Shown: positions 8,416 to 19,088 of the stretch, piece by piece
Layout: each line of letters begins with the position of its first letter
How positions within the stretch are numbered: the first letter of the stretch is position 1
Assembly (NCBI GenBank): GCA_009777955.1
Contig: WRKW01000007.1
Span: forward strand, 1 to 50,558
DNA length: 50,558 nucleotides
From: Alphaproteobacteria bacterium
Lineage (GTDB): Bacteria > Pseudomonadota > Alphaproteobacteria > Rs-D84
Direction of reading: 5' to 3'
Translations under genes and position numbers: made by a program
Notes under the pieces: generated by a model
Seen by the model: only the letters and a program-made list of their open reading frames with translations
What the model was told of the DNA's origin: nothing
The model's database searches: none

Positions 8416-8646
8416 ATGAAGTACAAAATAGAATCAGATAAATGCATAGCCTGTGGGGCATGTGTGCCCGGATGTCCGTTTGGCGCGATTGTTGCCGAAG
8501 GCGGAAAATACCAGATTAATTCATCGGTGTGTTCTGGTTGTGGAATATGTGTAAACTTTTGCCCGGCGGGTGCAATAGTCGAGGACGTGCCCGCGACAAA
8601 GGTTGTTGATATTACCCCGCCGGCGAATCCGGCACAAGCAGCCTGA
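8416..8646 (+). CDS. 2[4Fe-4S] ferredoxin
   Basis: 76 residues with two complete cluster motifs, CIACGACVPGCP and CSGCGICVNFCP, typical of clostridial-type low-potential ferredoxins, plus an Ala/Pro-rich tail. The start at ATG 8416 follows a GGAG site; an in-frame ATG at 8404 lies too far upstream. It carries electrons to or from oxidoreductases such as pyruvate:ferredoxin oxidoreductase or hydrogenase, which fits a fermentative lifestyle together with acetate kinase, though no partner is encoded here. Confidence 0.95.
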   Translation: MKYKIESDKCIACGACVPGCPFGAIVAEGGKYQINSSVCSGCGICVNFCPAGAIVEDVPATKVVDITPPANPAQAA

Positions 8647-8751
8647 GCGTGAAAAAATTCAGATAGTCAAGCTTTCGTATAATTTCCAATCTCTGATTTG
8701 CTTTTTATAAGAAATGCATTTATAATCCCGCGGAACAAAAAGGATTATATC

Positions 8752-10113
8752 ATGCCGGCGACAAACATCAACGACATTATTGCGCTTTGTAAAAGGCGTG
8801 GGTTTATTTACCAGGGATCTGAAATCTATGGCGGTATGCAGGGAATTTACGATTACGGTCCATACGGTGTCGAAATGATGAAAAACATCCGTGATGCTTG
8901 GTGGCGCGCGATGGTATATGAACGTGATGATGTCGAAGGAATGGAAGCGGCATTGATTTCGTCCCGGTTGTTGTGGAAGTACAGCGGACACGAAGCCAGT
9001 TTTTCCGATCCTTTGGTGGAATGCAAAAAATGTGGTCTTCGCATGCGGCAAGACAAAATGAAAGACCAAACAAAATGCGATACTTGCGGTACTGCGGATT
9101 TGACCCCGCCGCGCGACTATCAGCTTATGATGGGGCTTTCGCTTGGCGCGGTTGCGGATGGGGAAATTAATGCCTATTTGCGGCCGGAAACAGCCACTAC
9201 AACATTTACCAATTTCAAAAATGTTTTGGATTCTGTGCCGCATAAGTTGCCGTTCGGTATAGTACAGATCGGAAAAGCATTTCGGAACGAAATATCGCCA
9301 CGTGGATTCGTGTTCCGTATGCGCGAATTTGAACAGGCAGAATTGCAATATTTTGTAAAGCCCGGCGATGACGAAGCCCAATTTGAAGAATGGAAATCCG
9401 CACGCATGAATTGGTGGATTATGGAATTGGGTATTCCGGCGGAAAAGTTGCGCTTTGCACCGCATGAAAAATTGGCTCATTATGCCAAAGCAGCGGTCGA
9501 CATAGAATACGAATTCCCGGACGGATTTGACGAGGTCGAAGGAATACATAACCGGCAAGATTATGATTTGGGAAGCCATACAAAAGGGCAGGGCGAATTA
9601 AAAATCATGTCGAAAGTGCTGGAAAACAAAGACAGCACAGCAAAACTTGCATACAGCGATCCGCAAAGCGGCGAAAGTTTTTTGCCATACGTGATAGAAA
9701 CGGCGATAGGTGTAAACCGTGCGATGTTTGCCGCGATGGTTCAGGCATATACAGAAGAATGCCTGGGCGATGGCAAATCGCGCATGGTATTAAAACTTCC
9801 GCCACGGATTTCCCCGGTAAAGGCGGCGGTTATACCGCTTGCACGTAATGTTCCAGAATTGGTTGAGATGGCAAATCGTGTAGTTGCGGATTTACGCAAA
9901 CTGGGGTTGGGTCGGGTAGAGTTGGAAAATAGCGGGAACATAGGAAAAAACTATCGTCGTCATGACGAAATCGGAACGCCAGTATGCATAACGGTGGATC
10001 ATCAAAGTCTGGAAGATGGCAGGGTCACATTGCGCCACCGTGATACCATGGCGCAAGAAAGAATCGCGGTTACCGATGTCCCGGCAAGATTAAGAGAGAT
10101 AATCGGGGGGTAA
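8752..10113 (+). CDS. glyS: Glycyl-tRNA synthetase, alpha2 (single-chain) type
   Basis: 453 residues, class II synthetase that charges tRNA-Gly. It shows a zinc-knuckle insertion (CKKCG...CDTCG, residues about 90-115), motif 2 (FRNEISPRGFVFRMREFEQ), the anticodon-proximal HYAKAAVDIEYEFP...EVEGIHNRQDYDLGSHTKGQG block, and motif 3 (IGVNRAMFAAM; Asn replaces the usual Asp). The alpha2 form is the archaeal, eukaryotic and part-bacterial type; Alphaproteobacteria normally have the alpha2beta2 GlyQ/GlyS pair. The start at ATG 8752 has AAGGA; a promoter TTGCTT-17-TATAAT lies at about 8697-8726. A tRNA-Gly(GCC) lies at 25378. Confidence 0.95.
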   Translation: MPATNINDIIALCKRRGFIYQGSEIYGGMQGIYDYGPYGVEMMKNIRDAWWRAMVYERDDVEGMEAALISSRLLWKYSGHEASFSDPLVECKKCGLRMRQDKMKDQTKCDTCGTADLTPPRDYQLMMGLSLGAVADGEINAYLRPETATTTFTNFKNVLDSVPHKLPFGIVQIGKAFRNEISPRGFVFRMREFEQAELQYFVKPGDDEAQFEEWKSARMNWWIMELGIPAEKLRFAPHEKLAHYAKAAVDIEYEFPDGFDEVEGIHNRQDYDLGSHTKGQGELKIMSKVLENKDSTAKLAYSDPQSGESFLPYVIETAIGVNRAMFAAMVQAYTEECLGDGKSRMVLKLPPRISPVKAAVIPLARNVPELVEMANRVVADLRKLGLGRVELENSGNIGKNYRRHDEIGTPVCITVDHQSLEDGRVTLRHRDTMAQERIAVTDVPARLREIIGG

Positions 10114-10143
10114 AGGTTCCGGAGTGGCGGATACGTTTATATA

Positions 10144-10437
10144 ATGGCCAACCATCGTATGGGAACCATATACATAGGTGTAACCAGTAATTTACGCCAA
10201 AGGGTTCTGGAACATCGTGCTGGATTTTACCCCGACTGTTTCACGAATAAATATAATTTGCGAACTTTGGTATGGTACCAGGGTTTCGGTGATATACGTG
10301 AAGCTATTGCATTTGAAACCAGAATAAAGCGATGGAAAAGGGATTGGAAACTTCGATTGGTAATAGATATTAATCCAGATTGGATTGATTTGTTTTATGA
10401 CTTTTACAGGAATGACGGTGTATTATCTTGGTGTTAA
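10144..10437 (+). pseudogene. GIY-YIG nuclease-family gene, 5'-truncated copy
   Basis: 97 residues from the first ATG (10144). The body matches small single-domain GIY-YIG proteins: GTIYIGVTSNLRQRVLEH, FETRIKRWKRDWKLRLV and INPDWIDL. The first half of the catalytic signature (GGYVYI) is encoded in frame just upstream at 10126-10143, but no start codon exists between it and the glyS stop TAA (10111-10113), which is in the same frame. The gene has therefore lost its start or depends on readthrough or a non-canonical codon. Its C-terminus (FYDFYRNDGVL) is encoded by a REP-like repeat also seen at 15541-15556. It overlaps the convergent 10423 gene by 15 nt. Confidence 0.7.
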
Positions 10438-10779
10438 TGTAAATTGTGCCGATAATGGTTCGGCTTCGGTAATTTCTATATTAAGTTCGTCATCGCCGCG
10501 GACAAAAGTTTGCAGATTTCTGGTATCGCGGGTGCGCCGCCACCCCAGTTCTTTTAATGCATCGCTGTAAAACCGTTGGAACTGGCGGCGGGATACTTTA
10601 TCGCTTTTTATCGTGGCTTGGATAATTTTACCATCTGGGCGGGAATATACAAACCCCTCTTCTTCGACCACAAATGTCTTTTCCATCATGGGTACATCTT
10701 CGAAATTGGGTAACCATTCGGCACCCGCACCAAAAGCGCAAATAGTGAATAATAAAGAACAGATGACAAGCTTTCTCAT
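10423..10779 (-). CDS. Hypothetical exported protein, 118 aa
   Basis: The N-terminus is a clear signal peptide (MRKLVICSLLFTICAFGAGA), giving a mature protein of about 98 residues with alternating charged strands and no cysteines after the signal. No family is recognised; the look (FVRGDDELNIEITEAE) is of a small periplasmic alpha/beta domain. Its start codon follows a -10 hexamer by exactly 6 nt, so the mRNA is probably leaderless. Confidence 0.75.
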   Translation of the reverse strand: MRKLVICSLLFTICAFGAGAEWLPNFEDVPMMEKTFVVEEEGFVYSRPDGKIIQATIKSDKVSRRQFQRFYSDALKELGWRRTRDTRNLQTFVRGDDELNIEITEAEPLSAQFTLTPR

Positions 10780-10814
10780 AAAGCTATTTTACCATAAGCT
10801 TTTTGTATAGTCAA
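10780..10814 (-). promoter_or_regulatory. Leaderless promoter of the 118-aa exported protein gene
   Basis: On the minus strand: TTGACT (10814-10809), a 17-bp spacer, TAAAAT (10791-10786), then 6 nt (AGCTTT) to the ATG. Transcription starting about 7 nt after the -10 would begin at the A of ATG. No Shine-Dalgarno can fit. Confidence 0.7.
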
Positions 10815-10830
10815 ATTATGTATAAAAATA

Positions 10831-10858
10831 TTGATTTTTGGCATTTTCCCCTTATAAT
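10831..10858 (+). promoter_or_regulatory. Promoter of the 116-aa gene
   Basis: TTGATT at 10831-10836, a 16-bp spacer and TATAAT at 10853-10858. The start codon at 10882 has its own AAAGGA site, so this is an ordinary leadered promoter, divergent from the one at 10780-10814. Confidence 0.65.
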
Positions 10859-10881
10859 TAGCTTAAACAAAGGATAATAAT

Positions 10882-11232
10882 ATGTCAAAAATTAAGAAAT
10901 TTATGACTGGTGCCATGCTTGTGCTTTCGACATTGGGTGGGAGTGGAAAGGAAGCTAATGCGCAGACTAGCGATAGTAATCAATATGGCATAGTTAATGT
11001 TGATGGGGTCTTGACTCCGGAGCAAAGAGCGGCGAAAGAGAGAATTATAAAGCTTTACAGGGGCGGAGCTTATAGTTCTATCAGGATAATGCTTGTTGAT
11101 AACCCAGAATACATAGTATTTTTGGAGAATGAGAATGAAAAGGAATACCAATTAGCGAGCTTGCGACGTTATGCAGATGATGTGCTACAACGTAAAATAA
11201 AGCGGCAACAAGCGAATTCAGGTAGGCATTGA
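10882..11232 (+). CDS. Hypothetical exported protein, 116 aa
   Basis: 116 residues with a signal-like N-terminus (basic MSKIKKF, then a hydrophobic stretch ending EANAQ, about 28 residues). The remainder is charged and helical, with a C-terminal basic helix (RRYADDVLQRKIKRQQ). It has a Shine-Dalgarno (AAAGGA) and a promoter immediately upstream. No family is recognised. It is a low-GC gene between other exported unknowns. Confidence 0.65.
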   Translation: MSKIKKFMTGAMLVLSTLGGSGKEANAQTSDSNQYGIVNVDGVLTPEQRAAKERIIKLYRGGAYSSIRIMLVDNPEYIVFLENENEKEYQLASLRRYADDVLQRKIKRQQANSGRH

Positions 11233-11365
11233 AAATAATTTATACAATATGTTTAGTGAATTTTTTATTTATTAATTGATGGTATAATATATTTGATTGC
11301 GCGATATTTTCCATTTCCACTTTTTTTCTATTTATGATATAATTTAAGAAATGCGTGGAGAGAGT

Positions 11366-13147
11366 ATGAGATTTTTCACAAGTTTCCTTTTGATTTCAGT
11401 ATTTGCCACTTGTATAGTGGATGGTGCCACACGCAGTACGCGCCCCGGATCTGTTACCGGCGCGGTAACTGCAAAGACCCAAACACTGGCATCACAGTCT
11501 GCAGTACGGAAAAATCCGCTTCCGCTTAATCCTATAACCGGCAATATGCTGGAATGTGATGTTATGGATGCATATGGGAATATAGTTTGTATTGATCCCG
11601 CGACCAAGGGACGATTCGTCTATGATCGGGACGGGAATCTTGCGGCACAACCGGTCGATCCGGATGATTATGTAATACCGATGCTGGGGGTCAATGTCCG
11701 TACAGCACGCACGGCGTGCAATCGGATCCAAGCCGACGGATACCCGGGGATATTTGTTGAAGAGACTCACGAATGCCTTATTCCCGTGGTTGCGCATAAT
11801 TGGGGTGGTATTATACGTGTGGACGGGGATAATCTTGTGGCATGGGTTCCAATGGGGGAAATGATGAAATGTAACGCCGATCTGTTTGAAGAAGTGTCCG
11901 TGTTGCGCCGTTCTTCCCAATGGGTTGTGCCGACTATGGTTGTTGGTGGGGCAGGAATTGGTGCACTAACTGGTGCATTGATAGACACAAAACAGAATAA
12001 AAAAGCCGATAAATATGATGATCTTGGAAATAAAACAATTATCCCATTTAAAGATAAATGGTATTATTTGTCGAGCGAAGGCAAGAATGGTATAATTTCT
12101 CCTGAAACCGTTGATGGGAATGGGACTAAAGAGAATCCTTTTCCTTTAACCAAGCTAGTTGAAGATGTGAAAAGTGCCATTACTTTCGCAGCTGAAAATG
12201 TACGAAGTATTCAAGATAGCCTGAACACTGCTAAGAAAAAAGTTCATGACTGTGCGGCCGTAGTGTTTAAAGAGCTTGTCACGCCCAGCGTTACCGGTGA
12301 TCCAAAATTCGGGCGAATAAAGATTACAGAGGGCGAAGATGAATGTGACAAAAATCATAACGTTGGCGTCACCTTTTGTGGTTATTGTAGGGTTAATACA
12401 GGGCCTAATTGTGTAAATAATAATAATAAGGCTGATTATCCTTTTAATAGAATTAAGGAGGGGAGATGTTATTATCGTAATGGATATGGTAATGTATCGG
12501 CTGATACTACTAGGAATGCTGCAACCGATATTCATAGAGTGGAGCTTTTAAAAACCTATTCAAATATTTATAAAGATGAAGTTGATACTCTCGCAAATAA
12601 ATTTGATGCGAATTGTACATTTAACGACGGACATAGAGAAACTTATAATTCAATATCACTGACGGGACTAACTGTAAAATGTAAAGTGCCCTTTAGAGAG
12701 CTAATAGGGGGAAATGAGAAATGTGAAGACCCATTCAGTAATCTTGCTTCTGGAAATCCTTTGAGCATACTAATTGAAGCACAAGCAATTATTAATGTTT
12801 TAGAAGATAATAATCGCAACAAACCGAATTTTTTTACCTGGGGAGATAGTAAGGTTGCCATAGATTTCATATTTATAGAACTTGAAAAAATTGTTAATAC
12901 ATTCGAACGCTTTGGAGATGTACAAAAAGATTTTGGAAGAGAACGTCCGTTTTTTCAAAAGGCTGTTGGTAGAGGTTTGTTGATTGGCACAGGTATTGGT
13001 GCACTTGCCGGGCTGGGATATTGGTTTGCCGAGGGTGCATCAGTGTTCTGTAATGTCGGTGGATTTGAACATGTAAAGCTTAACCGGAATTATTCCGTTC
13101 CAACTTTCAGAGAGTACCTGTTGAAAAACGGCTATGTGACGTACTAG
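11366..13147 (+). CDS. Exported Cys-rich protein with two glycine-zipper segments, 593 aa
   Basis: The start at ATG 11366 is preferred because GGAGAGAG precedes it; an upstream ATG at 11351 is part of that leader. A signal peptide covers residues 1-21. Residues about 40-180 form a Cys-containing domain. A glycine-zipper hydrophobic helix follows at about 186-206 (VVGGAGIGALTGALI), then an AT-rich central region with many Cys (residues 210-520), then a second zipper at about 535-553 (GTGIGALAGLGYW) and a short tail. The layout resembles the giant proteins at 97 and 37756 and suggests a surface or periplasmic protein. An extended -10 (TGATATAAT, hexamer at 11338-11343) lies upstream. No database family is recognised. 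Confidence 0.8.
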   Translation: MRFFTSFLLISVFATCIVDGATRSTRPGSVTGAVTAKTQTLASQSAVRKNPLPLNPITGNMLECDVMDAYGNIVCIDPATKGRFVYDRDGNLAAQPVDPDDYVIPMLGVNVRTARTACNRIQADGYPGIFVEETHECLIPVVAHNWGGIIRVDGDNLVAWVPMGEMMKCNADLFEEVSVLRRSSQWVVPTMVVGGAGIGALTGALIDTKQNKKADKYDDLGNKTIIPFKDKWYYLSSEGKNGIISPETVDGNGTKENPFPLTKLVEDVKSAITFAAENVRSIQDSLNTAKKKVHDCAAVVFKELVTPSVTGDPKFGRIKITEGEDECDKNHNVGVTFCGYCRVNTGPNCVNNNNKADYPFNRIKEGRCYYRNGYGNVSADTTRNAATDIHRVELLKTYSNIYKDEVDTLANKFDANCTFNDGHRETYNSISLTGLTVKCKVPFRELIGGNEKCEDPFSNLASGNPLSILIEAQAIINVLEDNNRNKPNFFTWGDSKVAIDFIFIELEKIVNTFERFGDVQKDFGRERPFFQKAVGRGLLIGTGIGALAGLGYWFAEGASVFCNVGGFEHVKLNRNYSVPTFREYLLKNGYVTY

Positions 13148-13150
13148 ATG

Positions 13151-13270
13151 GCATGACGATGGTGCCGCGCTTTGCGCGACGCATTAATTATTCATTCAAA
13201 AAACGGAAAGCATGACGGCTCTTTTAAAAGAGCCGTTCAGGTTATAATTCTGTCTACGAGTTGTTTGGAC
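13151..13270 (-). repeat. Dispersed repeat, inverted copy
   Basis: This is the reverse-orientation counterpart of the composites at 5365 and 41180: GCGCTTTGCGCGACGC, the ATTAATTATTCATTC tract, AAAAAACGGAAAGCATGACGG, a GGCTCTTTTAAAAGAGCC hairpin and ATAATTCTGTCTACGAG. It sits between the convergent 593-aa gene and ackA and probably ends both transcripts. Confidence 0.75.
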
Positions 13271-13291
13271 ACTTTGCAATAGCGGGGTGGG

Positions 13292-14533
13292 TTATACAAA
13301 CGAATAATTCATTTCCAGATGATTCGGGTTATATGTTCCGTTCATTATGGCAAGAGTATCTTCGACTATTACAAGTTCTTCATTGGTCGGAATTACCAAA
13401 ATCTTTACACGTGAATCCGGGGTGCTGATTACTGACTCACCGGCCCCTTTGTATCCCAATGCCGCCTTGTTCGCTTCCGCGTCCATTTTTATGCCCAATG
13501 ATTCCAATCCAGAACATACTCTATCGCGAACGATTTCGTCGTTTTCGCCGACCCCGGCGGTAAACACTATCGCATCAACATGACCCAATGTTGCCATATA
13601 TCCGCCGACGTATTTTTTTATATTATTAACTTCTACATCTATGGCCAGCCGGCAATTGTCGTCTTTGGGAAGATTTCCGTGAATATCCCTGTGGTCTATA
13701 TAGCATTCCGAAAGCCCAAGAATCCCGGATTGCAGATTCAGGTGTGTTTGCATATTCGTGGGGGTTGTGCCAAGACGCTCCATAACGTATAAAATCACGC
13801 CCGGATCCAAATCGCCGGGTCTGGTACCCATGGTCAATCCGGACAGTGGTGTCATCCCCAGCGAAGTGTCGACCGACTTTCCACCGCGTATCGCTGTGGC
13901 CGATGCACCCGAACCGATATGCAGGGTAATAAGGTTAATTTCATTTGCGGGTTTTCCCAGCATTCGCGCAGCGCGCTTTGACACATACAAATGGCTGGTT
14001 CCATGAAATCCGTATCTGCGCACGCCCAATTCTTTGTACCAGGCACTGGGTATTGCATAACGATAGGCATAGTCCGGCATGGTTTGATGAAATGCGGTAT
14101 CGAATACCGCAACCTGGCGCGCATTCGGCAACAACTGTTGCGCCGCAACTATGCCGACAAGGTTTGCAGGATTATGCAACGGTGCCAAGCCCGACAATTC
14201 TTTGACGGTTTTGATGATTTCGTCTGTAATTTCGATACTGGCCGCGAATTTTTCGCCGCCGTGTACGACGCGGTGTCCAACACCCTTTATTTCGGTCAGG
14301 TCTATGGACGCATCGCGCAACATATACATCATCAGGTTCATCGCTTCGTTATGATCTTTGATTTCCGTGTCTTTTCGGTTTTTTACGCCGTCGGGATATT
14401 TTTGGGTTGCGAACGAATCGGGCTGGCCGATTTTTTCCATGTATCCGCTGACCACTACGTTCTTTGAATCTGCATCCAATACCTGGTATTTAAGGGAAGA
14501 TGAACCGCAATTCAGTGCGAGAATATATGACAT
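13292..14533 (-). CDS. ackA: Acetate kinase
   Basis: 413 residues, normal for AckA. It interconverts acetyl phosphate plus ADP and acetate plus ATP. The family motifs are present: LALNCGSSSLKYQ at the N-terminus, VGHRVVHGG, DTAFHQTMP, RRYGFHGTSH, LITLHIGSGAS, DTSLGMTPLSGLTMGTRPGDLDPG, and FTAGVGEN near the C-terminus. ATG 14533 is chosen because AAAGGAT precedes it and the ASKHA fold begins there. No phosphotransacetylase gene is adjacent, which is a little unusual; pta must be elsewhere or another acetyl phosphate source is used. Substrate-level ATP formation in fermentation is the likely role. Confidence 0.97.
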   Translation of the reverse strand: MSYILALNCGSSSLKYQVLDADSKNVVVSGYMEKIGQPDSFATQKYPDGVKNRKDTEIKDHNEAMNLMMYMLRDASIDLTEIKGVGHRVVHGGEKFAASIEITDEIIKTVKELSGLAPLHNPANLVGIVAAQQLLPNARQVAVFDTAFHQTMPDYAYRYAIPSAWYKELGVRRYGFHGTSHLYVSKRAARMLGKPANEINLITLHIGSGASATAIRGGKSVDTSLGMTPLSGLTMGTRPGDLDPGVILYVMERLGTTPTNMQTHLNLQSGILGLSECYIDHRDIHGNLPKDDNCRLAIDVEVNNIKKYVGGYMATLGHVDAIVFTAGVGENDEIVRDRVCSGLESLGIKMDAEANKAALGYKGAGESVISTPDSRVKILVIPTNEELVIVEDTLAIMNGTYNPNHLEMNYSFV

Positions 14534-14688
14534 AAGTTGAATCCTTTGGTTGTAAGAGACGAAAAAGATAGCAAGTGAAAAATAGTTTTTCAATAAAAAT
14601 CAGAAAAATATGCATCAAAAATCGTATTGATTATATCCGGCGGCGATGGTATTGTCATTTGGTTTGGAAAGTAAAAGGAGCGATTGAA

Positions 14689-15495
14689 ATGTTATTAAAA
14701 GGTAAAAAAATTCTTATATGTGGGGTTGCGAACGATATGTCGATGGCCTGGGCCATAGCGAAACATGCCGCGGAAGAGGGGGCGGAGATCGCGATGCCGT
14801 ATGCCATTCCGGCACTGGAAAAGCGGGTGCGTCCATTGGCGGAATCAATAGGTGCAAAATTTGTCCGCGAATGCAACGTACAGAATGACGAACAGATGGA
14901 TGCTTTGTTTGTAGAGATCGAAAAAGAATGGGGGCATCTGGATGGCATATTGCATGCGATTGCGTTTTCAGACAGGAATGAACTGTCCGGCCGGTATGCG
15001 GACACATCGCGCGAAAATTTTAAAAATACAATGGACGTGTCGGCATATTCTTTGGTCGACCTGACCCGGCGCAGCGCACGTTTGATGAATAATGGTGGTA
15101 GTATCATAACCCTGACCTATTACGGCGGGGAAAAATCGATACCAAATTATAACGTGATGGGGGTTGCGAAAAGCGCGTTGGAATCGTCGGTTCGTTATCT
15201 TGCCGCGGATTTGGGCGCGGATGGAATCCGTGTGAATGCGATTTCTGCCGGTCCGATAGCCACACTTGCCAGCAGTGGTGTCGGCGGGTTTAAATCTATG
15301 CTGAAGCTTAATGCAGAATTAACCCCGCTTCGCCGGAATATGACTTTGGACGATGTATCAGGCGCGGCAGTGTATTTGTTCAGCAACCTTTCTGCCGGGG
15401 TCACGGGCGAAATCCATCATGTGGATTGCGGATATTCCACCACCGGCATGATACCGAATAGCTTGAAAGACGTGTTGTTGAATAGTGATGCGTAA
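14689..15495 (+). CDS. fabI: Enoyl-[acyl-carrier-protein] reductase (NADH)
   Basis: 268 residues. This short-chain dehydrogenase fold enzyme performs the last reduction of each fatty acid elongation cycle. Seen: the FabI-type nucleotide site GVANDMSMAWAIAKHAAEEG, a catalytic Tyr-x6-Lys in YNVMGVAKSALE, and the RVNAISAGPIATLASSGVGGF substrate loop. The start at ATG 14689 follows AAAAGGAG; upstream in-frame codons lack a ribosome site. A promoter TTGATT-17-TATTGT lies near 14628-14656. It is convergent with dapB across a perfect inverted repeat. Confidence 0.97.
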   Translation: MLLKGKKILICGVANDMSMAWAIAKHAAEEGAEIAMPYAIPALEKRVRPLAESIGAKFVRECNVQNDEQMDALFVEIEKEWGHLDGILHAIAFSDRNELSGRYADTSRENFKNTMDVSAYSLVDLTRRSARLMNNGGSIITLTYYGGEKSIPNYNVMGVAKSALESSVRYLAADLGADGIRVNAISAGPIATLASSGVGGFKSMLKLNAELTPLRRNMTLDDVSGAAVYLFSNLSAGVTGEIHHVDCGYSTTGMIPNSLKDVLLNSDA

Positions 15496-15505
15496 GCGTA
15501 TGCGT

Positions 15506-15552
15506 CTGTAAAAGTCAAATAATTCTGTCTGCGAATTAATTGACTTTTACAG
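15506..15552. terminator. Long inverted repeat between convergent fabI and dapB
   Basis: CTGTAAAAGTCAA at 15506-15518 is matched by TTGACTTTTACAG at 15540-15552, with AATT/AATT inside. It is positioned to end transcripts from both sides. The right arm plus GGAACGAC resembles the sequence encoding the C-terminus of the GIY-YIG gene at 10390-10425, so it belongs to the dispersed palindrome family. Confidence 0.7.
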
Positions 15553-15563
15553 GAACGACAATC

Positions 15564-16358
15564 CTATTTAGACAATTGATTGTTAAATCTGTCCCGCAGA
15601 ACGTTTGACCAATCGAAAATACCAGATTTGCCATTTATGAATCCTGCGGCATCAATTGCCCCCTGGGCGAATGCGGTTCGTCCACCGGCACGATGCGAAA
15701 TCGCAATAGTGTCGCCATTAAATTCGTTCGCATATCTGACGGTATGTTCGCCGAAAACGCCGACAAGGCGGTCGGATGAAATTGTCAGCTGATGTTTGCC
15801 TTTTGCACCGTTTATTCCATATATAGCTTCACTTTTTATGGAATTTGGTGCCGCGATAATGTCTTTGGCCAAAGTGTTTGCGGTTCCAGATACATCTTTT
15901 TTCGCGTTGTGATGGACTTCATTTATTGTTACATCGTAATCATCGCCGGCCGTCAATCTGGCCAGTATATTATTCAAATAAAACATTTTTTGAACCGAAG
16001 TGGAAAAATTTGTTCCATAAACCAGCCCGATTTCTGAATCTTTGACAAGCTTTTTTACTTTCGGCAAATGATTATACCAGCCGGTTGTTCCGATAACGGC
16101 ATTGGCCTTGTTTTTCGCATACAATTGTATATTCTGCAAAGCTTGGTCAGGCTGGGTAAAATCTATGAAAACCGTATCTTTAAAATATTCATTAAAGAAT
16201 TCGTCCCCATTGATAAAGTCTTTTAATGATAAGTGGTGCAAATGTATGGGGCCGATACTATCGGGGTCTATGGTTTCATAGCTGTCCAGCTTTTGCTTTT
16301 GAAGAATTTTTTCTATTTCCTGTCCCATTTTTCCATAGCCGACTATAACATATCTCAT
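15564..16358 (-). CDS. dapB: 4-hydroxy-tetrahydrodipicolinate reductase
   Basis: 264 residues. It catalyses the NAD(P)H-dependent second dedicated step of the diaminopimelate/lysine pathway. Motifs: GYGKMGQEI (dinucleotide site), VFIDFTQPDQ, GTTGW, the active-site block EVHHNAKKDVSGTA, and GEHTVRYANEFNGDTIAISHRAGGRTAFAQGA. The active-site loop is one residue shorter than the usual KxDAPSGTA (the Pro is missing). The start has GGCAAAG upstream and a TTGACA-17-TATTAT promoter that overlaps the divergent ligA control region. Confidence 0.93.
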   Translation of the reverse strand: MRYVIVGYGKMGQEIEKILQKQKLDSYETIDPDSIGPIHLHHLSLKDFINGDEFFNEYFKDTVFIDFTQPDQALQNIQLYAKNKANAVIGTTGWYNHLPKVKKLVKDSEIGLVYGTNFSTSVQKMFYLNNILARLTAGDDYDVTINEVHHNAKKDVSGTANTLAKDIIAAPNSIKSEAIYGINGAKGKHQLTISSDRLVGVFGEHTVRYANEFNGDTIAISHRAGGRTAFAQGAIDAAGFINGKSGIFDWSNVLRDRFNNQLSK

Positions 16359-16438
16359 ATCTTTGCCTTTTTATGTTTTCTCTATTCTCCCAGCTTTTAA
16401 AATAATAGGGTTATACCTGTATGATGTCAAGTGGATGA

Positions 16439-18514
<2,076 letters not shown>

Positions 18515-18517
<3 letters not shown>

Positions 18518-18546
18518 AAACGGCGACCTTTTGGTCGCCGTTTTTT
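18515..18546. terminator. Rho-independent bidirectional terminator
   Basis: A-tract, CGGCGACC-tttt-GGTCGCCG hairpin (18521-18540) and a run of six T. It lies directly after the ligA stop and before the stop of the convergent gene ending at 18548, so it serves both. Confidence 0.92.
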
Positions 18547-18547
18547 A

Positions 18548-18919
18548 TTATGGACATACTGATATCGCCCACATTTCATTTTCTGGGGGATTTGTTATAT
18601 CGATGCCATTGGCTAAAACGCGATAGCAAGTATGTTCCCCCTGGTCATTGGGAATGGCATTTATAAGAATTGTTGGCGTTCCACGTTCGCTTCCAAAATC
18701 TTCTGTTTCAGATAGAAATTTGGTATTCGGCATACGTCTTGATATTTCGACCAGTTCTGCTGTTGCTTCACAACGAATATTATAATCACCGCTTGGGCCG
18801 GGGTATGACACTTTTTCACATGTTCCGATAATATCGTTGATAAAGTCATAGTCTGGATTGACAGCGATTGCGCCGGTTGATAGTGTTGCGAATACCGCTG
18901 TGATAATAAATCTTTTCAT
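18548..18919 (-). CDS. Hypothetical exported Cys-containing protein, 123 aa
   Basis: A signal peptide (MKRFIITAVFATLSTGAIA) precedes about 104 residues with four Cys at roughly 34, 49, 97 and 122, which could form two disulfides in the periplasm. The start has a strong AAAGGAGG site. The C-terminus ends AISVCP. No family is recognised; it is similar in style to the exported protein at 23193. Confidence 0.78.
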   Translation of the reverse strand: MKRFIITAVFATLSTGAIAVNPDYDFINDIIGTCEKVSYPGPSGDYNIRCEATAELVEISRRMPNTKFLSETEDFGSERGTPTILINAIPNDQGEHTCYRVLANGIDITNPPENEMWAISVCP

Positions 18920-19052
18920 ATTTTCCTCCTTTTCGAATAATGTGATAGTACGGTATTAATGCATATCGTTCAAGCAAAAATTAATGTGATTGCTGATTTA
19001 GTTGAGAGTTTGCAGAATTTCTATCGATTATTTAAATCCGCAATCTCTACCC

Positions 19053-19088
19053 TTGACGAGATGCAAATTTTTTTCTTATAATCCCGGC
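19053..19088 (+). promoter_or_regulatory. Leaderless promoter of the PBP gene
   Basis: TTGACG (19053-19058), an 18-bp spacer, TATAAT (19077-19082), then CCCGGC and the ATG at 19089. The same -10-to-ATG spacing is seen at six other genes in this window. Confidence 0.78.

Noticed and set aside
8659-9579. 306-codon minus-strand frame opposite glyS
   Set aside because: Antisense shadow with no family resemblance or initiation signal; glyS is unambiguous.
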